A DNA stretch of 64,000 nt from an uncultured Methanobrevibacter sp. GTDB taxonomy: Archaea; Methanobacteriota; Methanobacteria; Methanobacteriales; Methanobacteriaceae. Location: positions 1 to 64,000 of the forward strand of contig NZ_CALGFC010000065.1 of assembly GCF_937881195.1 (NCBI RefSeq). Reading direction: 5' to 3'. The position numbers and the translations under genes are program-made. This document shows, one piece after another, positions 37,820 to 46,206 of the stretch (position 1 is its first letter; each line of letters starts with the position of its first letter). Under the pieces are notes generated by a model, which worked only from the letters and a program-made list of their open reading frames with translations, was not told where the DNA came from and made no database searches.

Positions 37820-38713
37820 ATGAAAAAAATAAACAGAAATAAATATTATGAAATTAAAGATTTGCATATGAATAGAATCAATGTTCCCATCTTACCCCAT
37901 ATAAACAAAACACATAAAGAAAAATACAGAATATATAGAGAAAAATATAATAATGATAAAAAAATTAAAGGAGGTAAAAAAGGAAAATGTATCCTTTGCC
38001 AAAAAGAAACAAAACTTCAATTAAGCCATATTGTACCAAAATGGTGCTATAAGCCACTGAAAGAGAAAAATAGTAAATTCATTGTAGGGAATTATGAGTC
38101 TTTAGGATTATTTGTCAAGGAACAAGATGGAAATAAACATTATCTACTATGTAAAGACTGTGAACAATATTTGGGAGAATCAGAAAATTATATTAAAAAA
38201 TTGACTGATTACTATAATAAAAAAGAAGAAATTATAAATCAAAAAGAAGGGAGAATAGAAGAAAAAAATCTTAATTTTGAATTAATTCAACGATTTGTTT
38301 TTGGTCTTACCATTAAATCAAATTATGCCACTTCAATTCCATTTAACTATATAAATTTAAAAAGTTATATTATTCATTTATTAAGAAAAAAAGTATTATC
38401 TCCTTCTACTGATGATAAAACTTTTCCAATCATAGCCCATAAATTTTTTTCAAAATTAGAGCCAGAAATCAGAAGTAATGGAATGATAATACCTGAATAT
38501 AATGAAACTGAAATAGGTCAACCAGTTATAAGCTATTTAATGGCAGGATGGGAGTGGACTATATTCTTATATCCTGATGTTGACCCTATTGTCACAGATG
38601 TTTCTTTAAAAAATAATGGGAGTTTAAATATCCTTGTTTTAGATATTACTAATCAACGATTCATAAATCCTGACATATGTGCAGGCTGTGATAAAAATTG
38701 TACCTTAGACTGA
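37820..38713 (+). CDS. HNH-like endonuclease-type protein
   Basis: The 297-residue protein has a CILCQKETKLQLSHIVPKW block at 57-75 and a second CKDCEQYLGESENY block near 117, an arrangement of Cys pairs around an S-H-I-V-P-K core as in zinc-stabilised HNH/treble-clef nucleases. A helical middle follows, and the C-terminus ends with another Cys cluster (CAGCDKNC). The catalytic assignment is tentative because the second HNH histidine is not obvious. It is the only plus-strand gene in this half of the element and is divergent from the recombinase. No ribosome-binding site precedes ATG 37,820. Confidence 0.62.
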   Translation: MKKINRNKYYEIKDLHMNRINVPILPHINKTHKEKYRIYREKYNNDKKIKGGKKGKCILCQKETKLQLSHIVPKWCYKPLKEKNSKFIVGNYESLGLFVKEQDGNKHYLLCKDCEQYLGESENYIKKLTDYYNKKEEIINQKEGRIEEKNLNFELIQRFVFGLTIKSNYATSIPFNYINLKSYIIHLLRKKVLSPSTDDKTFPIIAHKFFSKLEPEIRSNGMIIPEYNETEIGQPVISYLMAGWEWTIFLYPDVDPIVTDVSLKNNGSLNILVLDITNQRFINPDICAGCDKNCTLD

Positions 38714-39259
38714 CATGTTTTTTTTTGAATATTGCAAAATTTAAATCAATAAATTGAAAATATAAGATATTTAGAAGCAAATATAACCTCTTCTAAGTCC
38801 ATTAAAGAATGCGATAATTAGTATATAACAGAAGAAAAAACCTATAAAAAACACAGTTAAATATAGATATCGTGCAAAAATATAATTAAAACTACTAAAA
38901 TTATAAAAAATCAAAATTAAGAAAGATTAATATTTAAAAAAAAAAGTATTTAAACCCCCATATTAACTACAGTAACTTTATGAAAATAAATTTTTTTGTT
39001 TTATACAGTATTCATCTACGCAGACTACCTTGAATGAGTTTTTTTTGCTTTCATTCTTAATTTAAGAAGAAATTAAGGCCTTTAAAGATAATTTTATAAG
39101 TTCTCAAATAAATAGTTTTTGTAAAAATTTATATAATATTATATTTCATATTAACTTTTAAATTAGGGCATTTTCTACAATTTGATTGAAATTTTAATTT
39201 ATAATGTGAAATTATTCAATGTAAATTAATACCAAAAAAGTTTATAATTCATATATTAT
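38714..39259. other. convergent intergenic region
   Basis: The 546 bases lie between the stops of the HNH-like and TIR-STAND genes. T-runs follow both stops. I see no ORF or clear hairpin, apart from an AAGGCC-centred short palindrome near 39,075. Confidence 0.5.
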
Positions 39260-41806
39260 TTAATTTTTTTTTGTATAAATTGCTTTTAAAGGCATGTTAA
39301 GATTTTTATGTAATCTTTGTATAGTTGCATAATCTATTGGATGTAGTGAGCAATGATTAGCAATAAGTAGCTTAAGAGCATTTAATGCAATAATAGAAAA
39401 ATCATCCTCAATTATTTTTTTCTCAATTTCACCTATGTTAACATTCTTTTTATATTCCATCAGAATGCCATGTTTCACAATAAACGCCGCAGGAGTATTA
39501 ATTTCATCACATACTTTATTAATTACTGATATTAAGTTATCTGAGCCTATTGATTGGATAATCTTGTAGAATACACCTGTTAAAATTTGAAAATTATGAT
39601 TCCAAAAATACATTTTTGCAATTTTTCTCAAGTCTTCATCACTAACTCTTTCATCACTCTCCTTAATTTCTTTGATATTTTTCTTTAAGATATATGAAAT
39701 ATGGTCAATAATATAATCTTGTTCTTTTTTAGTTTGTATAAGCTTAAAATATGAAGATAATATTCTCAAATAAACACTAATTCCTCTTTGAATAATGTTC
39801 TCCAAATCCGGTTTTTTCAATGAACCTGCCCGATTTTTAATGATACACCCTACAACTTCCACTGTTTTAACAGTTCTACTCAAATCTCTAGCTAATGTAT
39901 TATCTATTTCTTCATAATCATCATTTTTTTCTTTATAACTTTTTTCAAATTTATCTTCATTTTTGTCCTTTTTTTCCCTTTCTATTTCCGGAGTACTATC
40001 AGAAGATGGTAAGGAGGATTCAATTATCATGTCGGATTCTTCATCAAAAAATTCTACTTCTTTTTTAGTTAGCGTTGACTCATTAAAATCTTTGAATAGA
40101 TTTGACATTATTTCATCTAATTTTTTCAAAATTTTTGCATTTTTGGAATGGTGAGAAATAAAAACTGATATATATGCATTTTCCGTTACATGAAGATTAT
40201 CCATAATATCGTCCATTTCAGATAATATATCCTCCTCTTCCTCAATTCTATCGGAAATATAATGTCCAACAAAATAATAATAGAAATAAGGATATTTAAA
40301 AGAATAGTTATTCAATCTATCTTTTTCAATTATAGATTCTAAATTTTCCAATAATTCGTCAGGTTTTTCTACATTATATTCTTCCAAATATTCCTCAAAA
40401 AATGTTTCAAAATCAATTGTAGAAATCTCTAACTTTTTCTCTTTAAAAAGATAGTAAGCAAAAGACTGTAAAAAGTTTATATAAGTCCACATATCCTTGC
40501 CTTCAACTCCTTTTTTATTCAAATAAGTAAAAATTAATGCTTGATAACAATGCCCTTGGGAAGTAATAGGTCCTAATTCAGGACTGTTAATAGCAATGAT
40601 GCTGGATAATATGAAAAAAGGGTATGAAGGCATTACACCATTTCCAATAGTTTTACCCAGAATATCATTTATTAATTTTCTTGTGTTGTCAATTTTCTCA
40701 TAATTCTTGATTTTTTTATCTGATAATCCTAACCACTTATATATTAATTTACTTCTTAATGAAGGTAAAAATTCATTTATTCTAAATCGAGTGAATGATG
40801 AAACAATTTGTTCATCTTTTATATTTATATTAAATACATCATCAGTAAAAATAATAGTTTTTGAAGAATATTTGAATAATTTTTTTAGAGTTTTATTTTT
40901 GTATGTTACTAAATGGAAGTTATCAATTATTGGAATGATTCTTTCATTATATTTTTCATCTATTTCTTCTTTATATTGTTCATTGAATGATTTTTCTATA
41001 TAGTTATCCAATTTGCTCTCCAATTTTTTACTATTTCCTTCAAGATAGACTGGAAGGAAATTATTTTTATACAAAAATTTGAATAATGTTTTACATAAAG
41101 CAGTTTTTCCTGATTGAGGGTCTCCAGCTATTAAAATTCTAGAATAATCCCAAAAATTCTTTAATAAATCTTTTAGATTTATTTGTTTGTCGTATTCTTC
41201 ATAAGGTTCATGTAATGTTAAATCAGGATATACATATATATCATCTAAAACTACTTTTCCTTTTTTAGTATGTGTATTTTTAAGAGTATCCGCATCATTT
41301 AAAAATTCACTGAATTCATCACTTATTTCAATATTTCTAATGTGATTCTCCTCATTAATTATTTTTTTTATTCTTTTATATACATGATACCATGCTTCAT
41401 TTTCATCGGAATATTTGGAAATTGGATTTCCATCTTTAGGAATAGCTTTTAAATCAGTTAATTCTTCATCTTCCTTCCATCCACATGAAGAAGTTATTAT
41501 TGGAATAACAATTGCATTTCTAGATTTTTTTAAGTTAAGAGCATCTTTTTTTTCTTTTTGACAGCATTTTGAATTAATAAATTTTGAGGTTATGAATAGG
41601 CAAAATATATCAGTATTCTCAATGTTCTTGTCGATTCCCATTGAAATCTCTTTACCATCAACAATTTTATTATCATTCCATAATTCTATTTCCCCATTAT
41701 TAATTAAAGGAGACATTACTTCAGAAAAATTTTTTACTATTTCATATTTTTTATCATCCTCATGAGTATAGCTGATAAAAATCTTTAATTTATTTTTTTT
41801 ATTCAT
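39260..41806 (-). CDS. TIR-domain STAND-type NTPase, probable antiviral effector
   Basis: The 848-residue protein begins with a TIR domain (about 7-150): KIFISYTHEDD, ELWNDNKI, NTDIFCLFITSKFINS, and the likely catalytic Glu85 in CCQKEKKDA. Such TIR domains degrade NAD or make signal nucleotides on activation. A NACHT/STAND-like NTPase follows with the P-loop GDPQSGKTALCK (228-239) and a Walker B-like IIPIIDNFH (290-298). The rest is a helical sensor region with an acidic, low-complexity insert near 590-640. The layout is that of TIR-STAND abortive-infection proteins. ATG 41,806 follows GGGAATAAA. Confidence 0.85.
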   Translation of the reverse strand: MNKKNKLKIFISYTHEDDKKYEIVKNFSEVMSPLINNGEIELWNDNKIVDGKEISMGIDKNIENTDIFCLFITSKFINSKCCQKEKKDALNLKKSRNAIVIPIITSSCGWKEDEELTDLKAIPKDGNPISKYSDENEAWYHVYKRIKKIINEENHIRNIEISDEFSEFLNDADTLKNTHTKKGKVVLDDIYVYPDLTLHEPYEEYDKQINLKDLLKNFWDYSRILIAGDPQSGKTALCKTLFKFLYKNNFLPVYLEGNSKKLESKLDNYIEKSFNEQYKEEIDEKYNERIIPIIDNFHLVTYKNKTLKKLFKYSSKTIIFTDDVFNINIKDEQIVSSFTRFRINEFLPSLRSKLIYKWLGLSDKKIKNYEKIDNTRKLINDILGKTIGNGVMPSYPFFILSSIIAINSPELGPITSQGHCYQALIFTYLNKKGVEGKDMWTYINFLQSFAYYLFKEKKLEISTIDFETFFEEYLEEYNVEKPDELLENLESIIEKDRLNNYSFKYPYFYYYFVGHYISDRIEEEEDILSEMDDIMDNLHVTENAYISVFISHHSKNAKILKKLDEIMSNLFKDFNESTLTKKEVEFFDEESDMIIESSLPSSDSTPEIEREKKDKNEDKFEKSYKEKNDDYEEIDNTLARDLSRTVKTVEVVGCIIKNRAGSLKKPDLENIIQRGISVYLRILSSYFKLIQTKKEQDYIIDHISYILKKNIKEIKESDERVSDEDLRKIAKMYFWNHNFQILTGVFYKIIQSIGSDNLISVINKVCDEINTPAAFIVKHGILMEYKKNVNIGEIEKKIIEDDFSIIALNALKLLIANHCSLHPIDYATIQRLHKNLNMPLKAIYTKKN

Positions 41807-42132
41807 TTTATTCCCTACTTTATTAAATAATAACTATTTATTATTATATATTATATGTAATATTAATAGTTAAGATACTTAAATATTTTTTAATTTAGCT
41901 ATTTAATGAATATTTATAAAATTGGGATAAATAATATTAAATGAATTATAGAGGATTAAAAAAATTTTATAACAGAATTAATGACATATAATCAAATATA
42001 TATGGTAAAAACAATTTTAAGTAATAGTTATCTACTTTAATGAAATATTGCTTTAATTATTTGTAATAATTAGAAGTACTAACAAGATTTTATAAATAAA
42101 ATACAAAAGACAGAAAAATAATAAAACTCATA
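41807..42132. other. AT-rich intergenic region
   Basis: The 326 bases contain the TIR-STAND promoter (TATA-like TATATTATATGT near 41,850) and no supported gene. Confidence 0.5.
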
Positions 42133-42477
42133 CTAAGGTCGAATAAAAAAGATAATGAAGAAACCTATGAATTCGGCTAATATGACTAAACCAATTCCTC
42201 CAATAAGGCCAGTTATGAATCTTAATTTATTATTACTTTCTCTCATACCTATTAATTGTGTGGTTCCATCAATAAACATAGGCAATATTAGTATAATCCC
42301 AATTAAAGCACTTGTAATTGTGTTAAATTTAATTTCCCATGTTAATATTAAGAAAATAAGCATTGTTATATATATTCCAGTACATCTTGCACATACTGGA
42401 AAGTAATGTCCTTTATAATTAAATGTTCTTTCTGGTTTTCTATGGCAAAAATACTTCAAAAAATCTTTAGATTCCAT
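42133..42477 (-). CDS. DUF2085 membrane protein
   Basis: A 114-residue membrane protein with the DUF2085 signature FCHRKPERTF and GHYFPVCARCTGIY at the N-terminus, followed by three hydrophobic helices. The Cys/His residues probably bind metal at the membrane face; function is not known. The start is placed at ATG 42,477 because the reading frame upstream overlaps the GIY-YIG gene and adds a poor sequence. It is immediately downstream of that gene (8 bases), suggesting cotranscription. Confidence 0.78.
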   Translation of the reverse strand: MESKDFLKYFCHRKPERTFNYKGHYFPVCARCTGIYITMLIFLILTWEIKFNTITSALIGIILILPMFIDGTTQLIGMRESNNKLRFITGLIGGIGLVILAEFIGFFIIFFIRP

Positions 42478-42485
42478 TATTACTC

Positions 42486-43118
42486 TCAAATATTCCCTAA
42501 AATAACTATTATCATAACAACTATAAAAACACCAAAGCAACATGCACAAAACCAATTTTGCAATTCTTCATCACTTTTTCTTTTTTCATCATATTTTTTT
42601 CTAAATTCTTCACTATCTTTAATCGCATTTTCATGAAATTCATTAGAAAAGGTTTTAACTCTTGCTCCGCCTCCTTTAGTCCCATTATAACCTCCATAAT
42701 AAGTGTTATATCTAGCAATATAATGTATTTCACGGCTGTCTAAGTTTGATTCTATTATTCCAGTTTCTAATATTAATAATTCGAAATTGTTAATTCCGTA
42801 AGTTCGGATAGCATGTGAAAATTGGGTATTGTACGAGGAGGAATTAAAGTCGAAAGCATTATTCATATGTTCATTAAATCGAGTGTTAGGGTTTCTAACT
42901 GTTTGACCTATATATCTACTCCCATTACTCTTATTAACTATACAATAAATATATCCTTTTATCATTGCAATTCTATTATTATTTATAGGAGGATTAGATT
43001 TAGATAAAATCTTTTTTGCTGTTTTTCCCATGGGGTTTTTATTATAGGATATTATTCTTGGATTATTTTTAGATTCATGAATAATTTTTCTTGCTGTCTT
43101 ACCAATAGGTTCTTTCAT
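42486..43118 (-). CDS. GIY-YIG endonuclease-like protein with C-terminal membrane helix
   Basis: The 210-residue protein has two copies of a basic PxGKTAxKI motif (EPIGKTARKIIHESK and NPMGKTAKKILSKS) at the N-terminus, resembling nuclease-associated DNA-binding modules. A GIY-YIG domain follows (GYIYCIVNKSNGSRYIGQT, then RFNEHMNNAF and NFELLILETG). The C-terminal FCACCFGVFIVVMIIVILGN is a strong membrane helix. A membrane-anchored GIY-YIG protein is unusual. I prefer ATG 43,118, which is correctly spaced from GGGGAATTAT, to ATG 43,130. Confidence 0.78.
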   Translation of the reverse strand: MKEPIGKTARKIIHESKNNPRIISYNKNPMGKTAKKILSKSNPPINNNRIAMIKGYIYCIVNKSNGSRYIGQTVRNPNTRFNEHMNNAFDFNSSSYNTQFSHAIRTYGINNFELLILETGIIESNLDSREIHYIARYNTYYGGYNGTKGGGARVKTFSNEFHENAIKDSEEFRKKYDEKRKSDEELQNWFCACCFGVFIVVMIIVILGNI

Positions 43119-43230
43119 ATAATTCCCCATATTAATTTAAATAATATAATAATATAGCCAAAAATAATTAAACTAAAACTTAAATAATGCTTAATAATAT
43201 CGAAATGTAATTTTAAAGAATTATTCTTAT

Positions 43231-43422
43231 CTAAAATATATTTACTAAAACTAAAACTATAATAAAAATTACAATTGCAAGAATAGTGCATATGCACTCT
43301 AACTCACTCCAAGAATTCTTATTGGCAATTCGCTTATTATTTAAAGCAGTATCATGCGCATCAACTCTTCTTTTGTAATCAGGGTCGTTTTTATATCTCC
43401 ACGGGTTTTTAGGATTAGGCAT
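43231..43422 (-). CDS. small single-pass membrane protein
   Basis: A 63-residue protein with a basic N-terminal half (NPKNPWRYKNDPDYKRRVDA) and a C-terminal helix (CTILAIVIFIIVLVLVNIF). ATG 43,422 is preceded by GGAATTGAT. The tail-anchored layout echoes the end of the neighbouring GIY-YIG protein. Overlapping frames on the same strand are weaker. Function unknown. Confidence 0.5.
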   Translation of the reverse strand: MPNPKNPWRYKNDPDYKRRVDAHDTALNNKRIANKNSWSELECICTILAIVIFIIVLVLVNIF

Positions 43423-43492
43423 AAATAATCAATTCCACAAAGCATAATAATAATAAATAATTAATAAATAGAAAATAGATAAATTATTTAGT

Positions 43493-43939
43493 TTAAATTT
43501 TAACAGAAACTGGTATCCAGTTAGTAGAGCTTATGCCCCCATTTGCATATGCTAAATTTGTTTTTTTATAGTAAGTTTTAGTCTTATATTTGTTAATGTA
43601 TTTATATCCATTCCAATACCTAAATTTAACACTTACTTTAAAATTACCATTACCATAATAATCACTAATCCTTAAATAAGATTTTTTAGTGACTTTTTTA
43701 CCTTTTTTATACAGATAAATCTCTGCACTACCACCATATTTACCTTTTCCACCACTTATCCACTCTTTTTTATAAGGATATGGATATTTATTACCTATAT
43801 AAGTATAAGAATCTTTATAAAGTTTAAAAGAATCTTTATAATGTGAATATCCATTAGATGCACTAACTGCACTTAAACTAAACCCAACAACTGCAACAAG
43901 CAATAAGATTATTATTAAAAATTTTTTTTTATTTGACAA
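43493..43939 (-). CDS. secreted protein with RYWNGY motif
   Basis: A 148-residue exported protein. The signal peptide (FLIIILLLVAVVGFSLSAVS) is followed by a tyrosine/lysine/glycine-rich beta-type domain with YLYKKGKKVTKKSYLRISDY and KFRYWNGYKYINKYKTK. The RYWNGY region matches the chromosomal secreted protein at 20.7 kb. TTG 43,939 is favoured because GGGGGATGAT lies four bases upstream; the ATG at 43,948 sits inside that site. It probably acts at the cell surface. Confidence 0.72.
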   Translation of the reverse strand: MSNKKKFLIIILLLVAVVGFSLSAVSASNGYSHYKDSFKLYKDSYTYIGNKYPYPYKKEWISGGKGKYGGSAEIYLYKKGKKVTKKSYLRISDYYGNGNFKVSVKFRYWNGYKYINKYKTKTYYKKTNLAYANGGISSTNWIPVSVKI

Positions 43940-44021
43940 TTTTATCATCCCCCGAAAACTTCATTTTTAATTAAAATATTTTAATAAATTATAATATAAA
44001 AAAAAATTAATTATGTCTTTA

Positions 44022-44417
44022 TTAATTTTCTGCATATTGATTATATCCCTTTTCACGGTCAAGTTCACCATATTCTTCATTTGAATGATATGGAGAACCA
44101 TCAACATGAGAACCATCTTCCCATACCTTTTTACCACATATTTCACAAGTAAATTGATGATATTGTATGGTATGTGATTCTCTTTCTGATTCCAAGACCC
44201 ACATATTACATTTTTCACAAAAATATTTATCACTATTTGAATCAATGCTTTTTTCAACAGATGCATCATTTTTATTAGATTCATTAGTAGAATTATTAAT
44301 AATTAAATTTGTTTCATTGGAATTTTGCGAATTAACAAAAGCTATTATCCCTATTGCTCCAATTACAATAATAATTATCAAAATAACTATAATCATTATT
44401 AACCTATTTTCTTTCAT
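44022..44417 (-). CDS. membrane-anchored C2H2-type zinc finger protein
   Basis: The 131-residue protein has one N-terminal membrane helix (LIMIIVILIIIIVIGAIGII), an Asn/Ser-rich linker and two zinc-finger-like units: YFCEKCNMWVLESERESH with a following H, and FTCEICGKKVWEDGSHVDGS with YH. By topology the fingers would lie outside the cell, which is unusual for C2H2-type folds. ATG 44,417 follows GTGATAAT. It is in line with the neighbouring secreted and zinc-ribbon genes. Confidence 0.65.
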   Translation of the reverse strand: MKENRLIMIIVILIIIIVIGAIGIIAFVNSQNSNETNLIINNSTNESNKNDASVEKSIDSNSDKYFCEKCNMWVLESERESHTIQYHQFTCEICGKKVWEDGSHVDGSPYHSNEEYGELDREKGYNQYAEN

Positions 44418-44440
44418 TATTATCACTTAAAAATAATTTT

Positions 44441-45220
44441 TTATATTCTAAATGTGTGACCATAGCTATCAACCCCCATTCTATCCACTAGTTCACCATT
44501 ATCATTTTCAATGTCAAAAATCCAAGCTTCGACAGAATTATCATAATAATAGTATCCAATTGATAAACCTGGTTCTGCAATTGCATTTTTAGCTATCTGC
44601 TTAGCTTCTGATGCAGACATCTGAGAAGAACTACCTGAATTAGAATTACTAGGATTGCCAGAACCACTAGAAATTTTAACATCATAATTACTATTTGTTG
44701 ATTCACCTGTACTATTTTGAAGACCTAAAAGACTTAAAAAATTGATACCAGTCTGATTATCCCCCGTATCAGATATTTTTTGCCCATTATTTGTAATTTT
44801 AATTGTCATTTCCTTAGCTACATCATTATTATCAATTGTTTTAATTGTTAATTCAAGATAGGCCATGTTTTCTAAATCTTCAATAGTTAAAGGAAGTATG
44901 TTTGAGTATTCAAGCTTATAACTTTGGTCTTTAAGGCCATTTACAGGGTTCCCTGCTAGATTAACTGGAGTATAAGTTCCATCTTTTTTATATATAGTTC
45001 CATTCATCCCAATAGATTTTAAATCTTCATTAAAAAAAGCATCCGCTTGTATAGTTAATATTCCTCCCAAAATACCCTGTTCTGTTTTAACATCTATATT
45101 ACTTAGTGTTATTGCAGGGTCTTGATTTTGTAAAAGGCCATAACTATCTGCAAAAATCCCTAAAGATAAAACACCCACAATAATTACACTAAATATAGGA
45201 ATCAACCCTAATTTATTCAT
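44441..45220 (-). CDS. membrane-anchored protein with PepSY-like C-terminus
   Basis: A 259-residue protein with an N-terminal signal anchor (IPIFSVIIVGVLSLGIFADS), a beta-rich domain (about 35-150), an Asn/Ser/Gly linker, and a C-terminal domain MSASEAKQIAKNAIAEPGLS...EAWIFDIENDNGELVDRMGV that has the PepSY pattern. The start ATG overlaps the stop of the upstream zinc-ribbon gene by four bases (ATGA), so the two are coupled. PepSY domains often inhibit or chaperone secreted enzymes; here the partner is unknown. Confidence 0.7.
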   Translation of the reverse strand: MNKLGLIPIFSVIIVGVLSLGIFADSYGLLQNQDPAITLSNIDVKTEQGILGGILTIQADAFFNEDLKSIGMNGTIYKKDGTYTPVNLAGNPVNGLKDQSYKLEYSNILPLTIEDLENMAYLELTIKTIDNNDVAKEMTIKITNNGQKISDTGDNQTGINFLSLLGLQNSTGESTNSNYDVKISSGSGNPSNSNSGSSSQMSASEAKQIAKNAIAEPGLSIGYYYYDNSVEAWIFDIENDNGELVDRMGVDSYGHTFRI

Positions 45221-45792
45221 AAAACAACCCCTCTATTTTCAAGGTTTTCATTTATCTTATTTTTATACACATAAAATATTGCTAAAATAAAGAAAACAGC
45301 AGACATTAATCCAAGGAACATGAAAAATACGGGTGAGATTCCTGTAGCAATACTTAAAAAAGGAATAGTAGAAGTGCTTAAAAACGAAAGCATGGCCGCG
45401 ATTAATATTCCAGTTAATGAAATTATATATTCCAAAATACTCAATTCAACATCTTTTAAAGATAACCAATAACCTAAAAAACCAGACAAACTAGAAAAAA
45501 ACATTAAAAAAAGAGTTAAATACATCGAAATACTATTTGGAATATATCCATTAAGCGAATATAAATAAATAATATAAAAATACATTAAGGCCATAATAAT
45601 ACCCGAAATAGCCCCAATACTTGAAAAAAACAATACTAAATTAACCCCTCCAGAATTAACTTGAATATTATTATCATTAATCTCACACCTTACCCCACAA
45701 TGTGGACAAATTTCAGCTTTTTCATGAATTTGAGCCCCACATGTTGTACAAAACTTTGTATTTGATTGAAAATTAGAACCATCAAATGGCAA
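45217..45792 (-). CDS. zinc-ribbon multi-pass membrane protein
   Basis: A 191-residue protein with an N-terminal zinc ribbon CTTCGAQIHEKAEICPHCG (15-33) and four to five membrane helices from residue 50 on. TTG 45,792 follows GAGGTGTC. It is the first gene of a minus-strand run (45,792 to 43,493) of secreted and membrane proteins and is divergent from the winged-helix regulator. Function unknown. Confidence 0.7.
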   Translation of the reverse strand: MPFDGSNFQSNTKFCTTCGAQIHEKAEICPHCGVRCEINDNNIQVNSGGVNLVLFFSSIGAISGIIMALMYFYIIYLYSLNGYIPNSISMYLTLFLMFFSSLSGFLGYWLSLKDVELSILEYIISLTGILIAAMLSFLSTSTIPFLSIATGISPVFFMFLGLMSAVFFILAIFYVYKNKINENLENRGVVL

Positions 45793-45867
45793 AAAGACAC
45801 CTCTTAAAATTGTTTAATAAAAATTTAAAGATAACTTATATTAATTTATTTAAAACCCTTATTTATA

Positions 45868-45912
45868 GTTTGGTGTTTATTTGGTAAAAATATATAGTAA
45901 TTTGGTGTTAAT
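45868..45912. promoter_or_regulatory. TTTGGTGTT direct repeats in a divergent promoter
   Basis: TTTGGTGTTTAT (from about 45,869) and TTTGGTGTTAAT (from 45,901) are direct repeats 32 bases apart, with a shorter TTTGGTAAA at about 45,880. They lie between the divergent regulator and zinc-ribbon genes and are candidates for binding by the regulator. Confidence 0.45.
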
Positions 45913-45945
45913 AATTATAATATTTTATTAGACTTTACTAAATAT

Positions 45946-46206
45946 ATGGACAAAGAACTTATTGATGCAATTTCATTTGTACAAATGTCAAAATACCGAA
46001 TTAAAGTATTAATTGATTTAGAAGATGGTTTAAAAATTCCTTCAATAATAGCAGAATCTACCAATATAAGAATTAACCATATTAGCCGAACATTAAAAGA
46101 ATTAAGAGATAAAAATCTTGTTATTGTTTTAAATCCCGATAAAAAACAAGGCAGACTATATCAAATAACCTCCCTTGGAAAGCAAGTATTAAAACATATA
46201 CAATAA
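45946..46206 (+). CDS. winged-helix transcriptional regulator
   Basis: An 86-residue single winged-helix domain: helix 1 ISFVQMSKYRIKVLIDL, recognition region NIRINHISRTLKELRDKNLV, and wing NPDKKQGRLYQITSLGKQVL. It resembles short archaeal MarR/ArsR-like or plasmid regulators. It has no ribosome-binding site upstream of ATG 45,946 and a TATA-like ATATTTTATTAG nearby, so it may be leaderless. It faces the membrane-protein operon and probably controls it and itself through the TTTGGTGTT repeats. Confidence 0.82.
   Translation: MDKELIDAISFVQMSKYRIKVLIDLEDGLKIPSIIAESTNIRINHISRTLKELRDKNLVIVLNPDKKQGRLYQITSLGKQVLKHIQ

Noticed and set aside
43115..43297. Minus-strand frame overlapping the small tail-anchored protein
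   Set aside because: It overlaps two better-supported genes in another phase and has no start signal.
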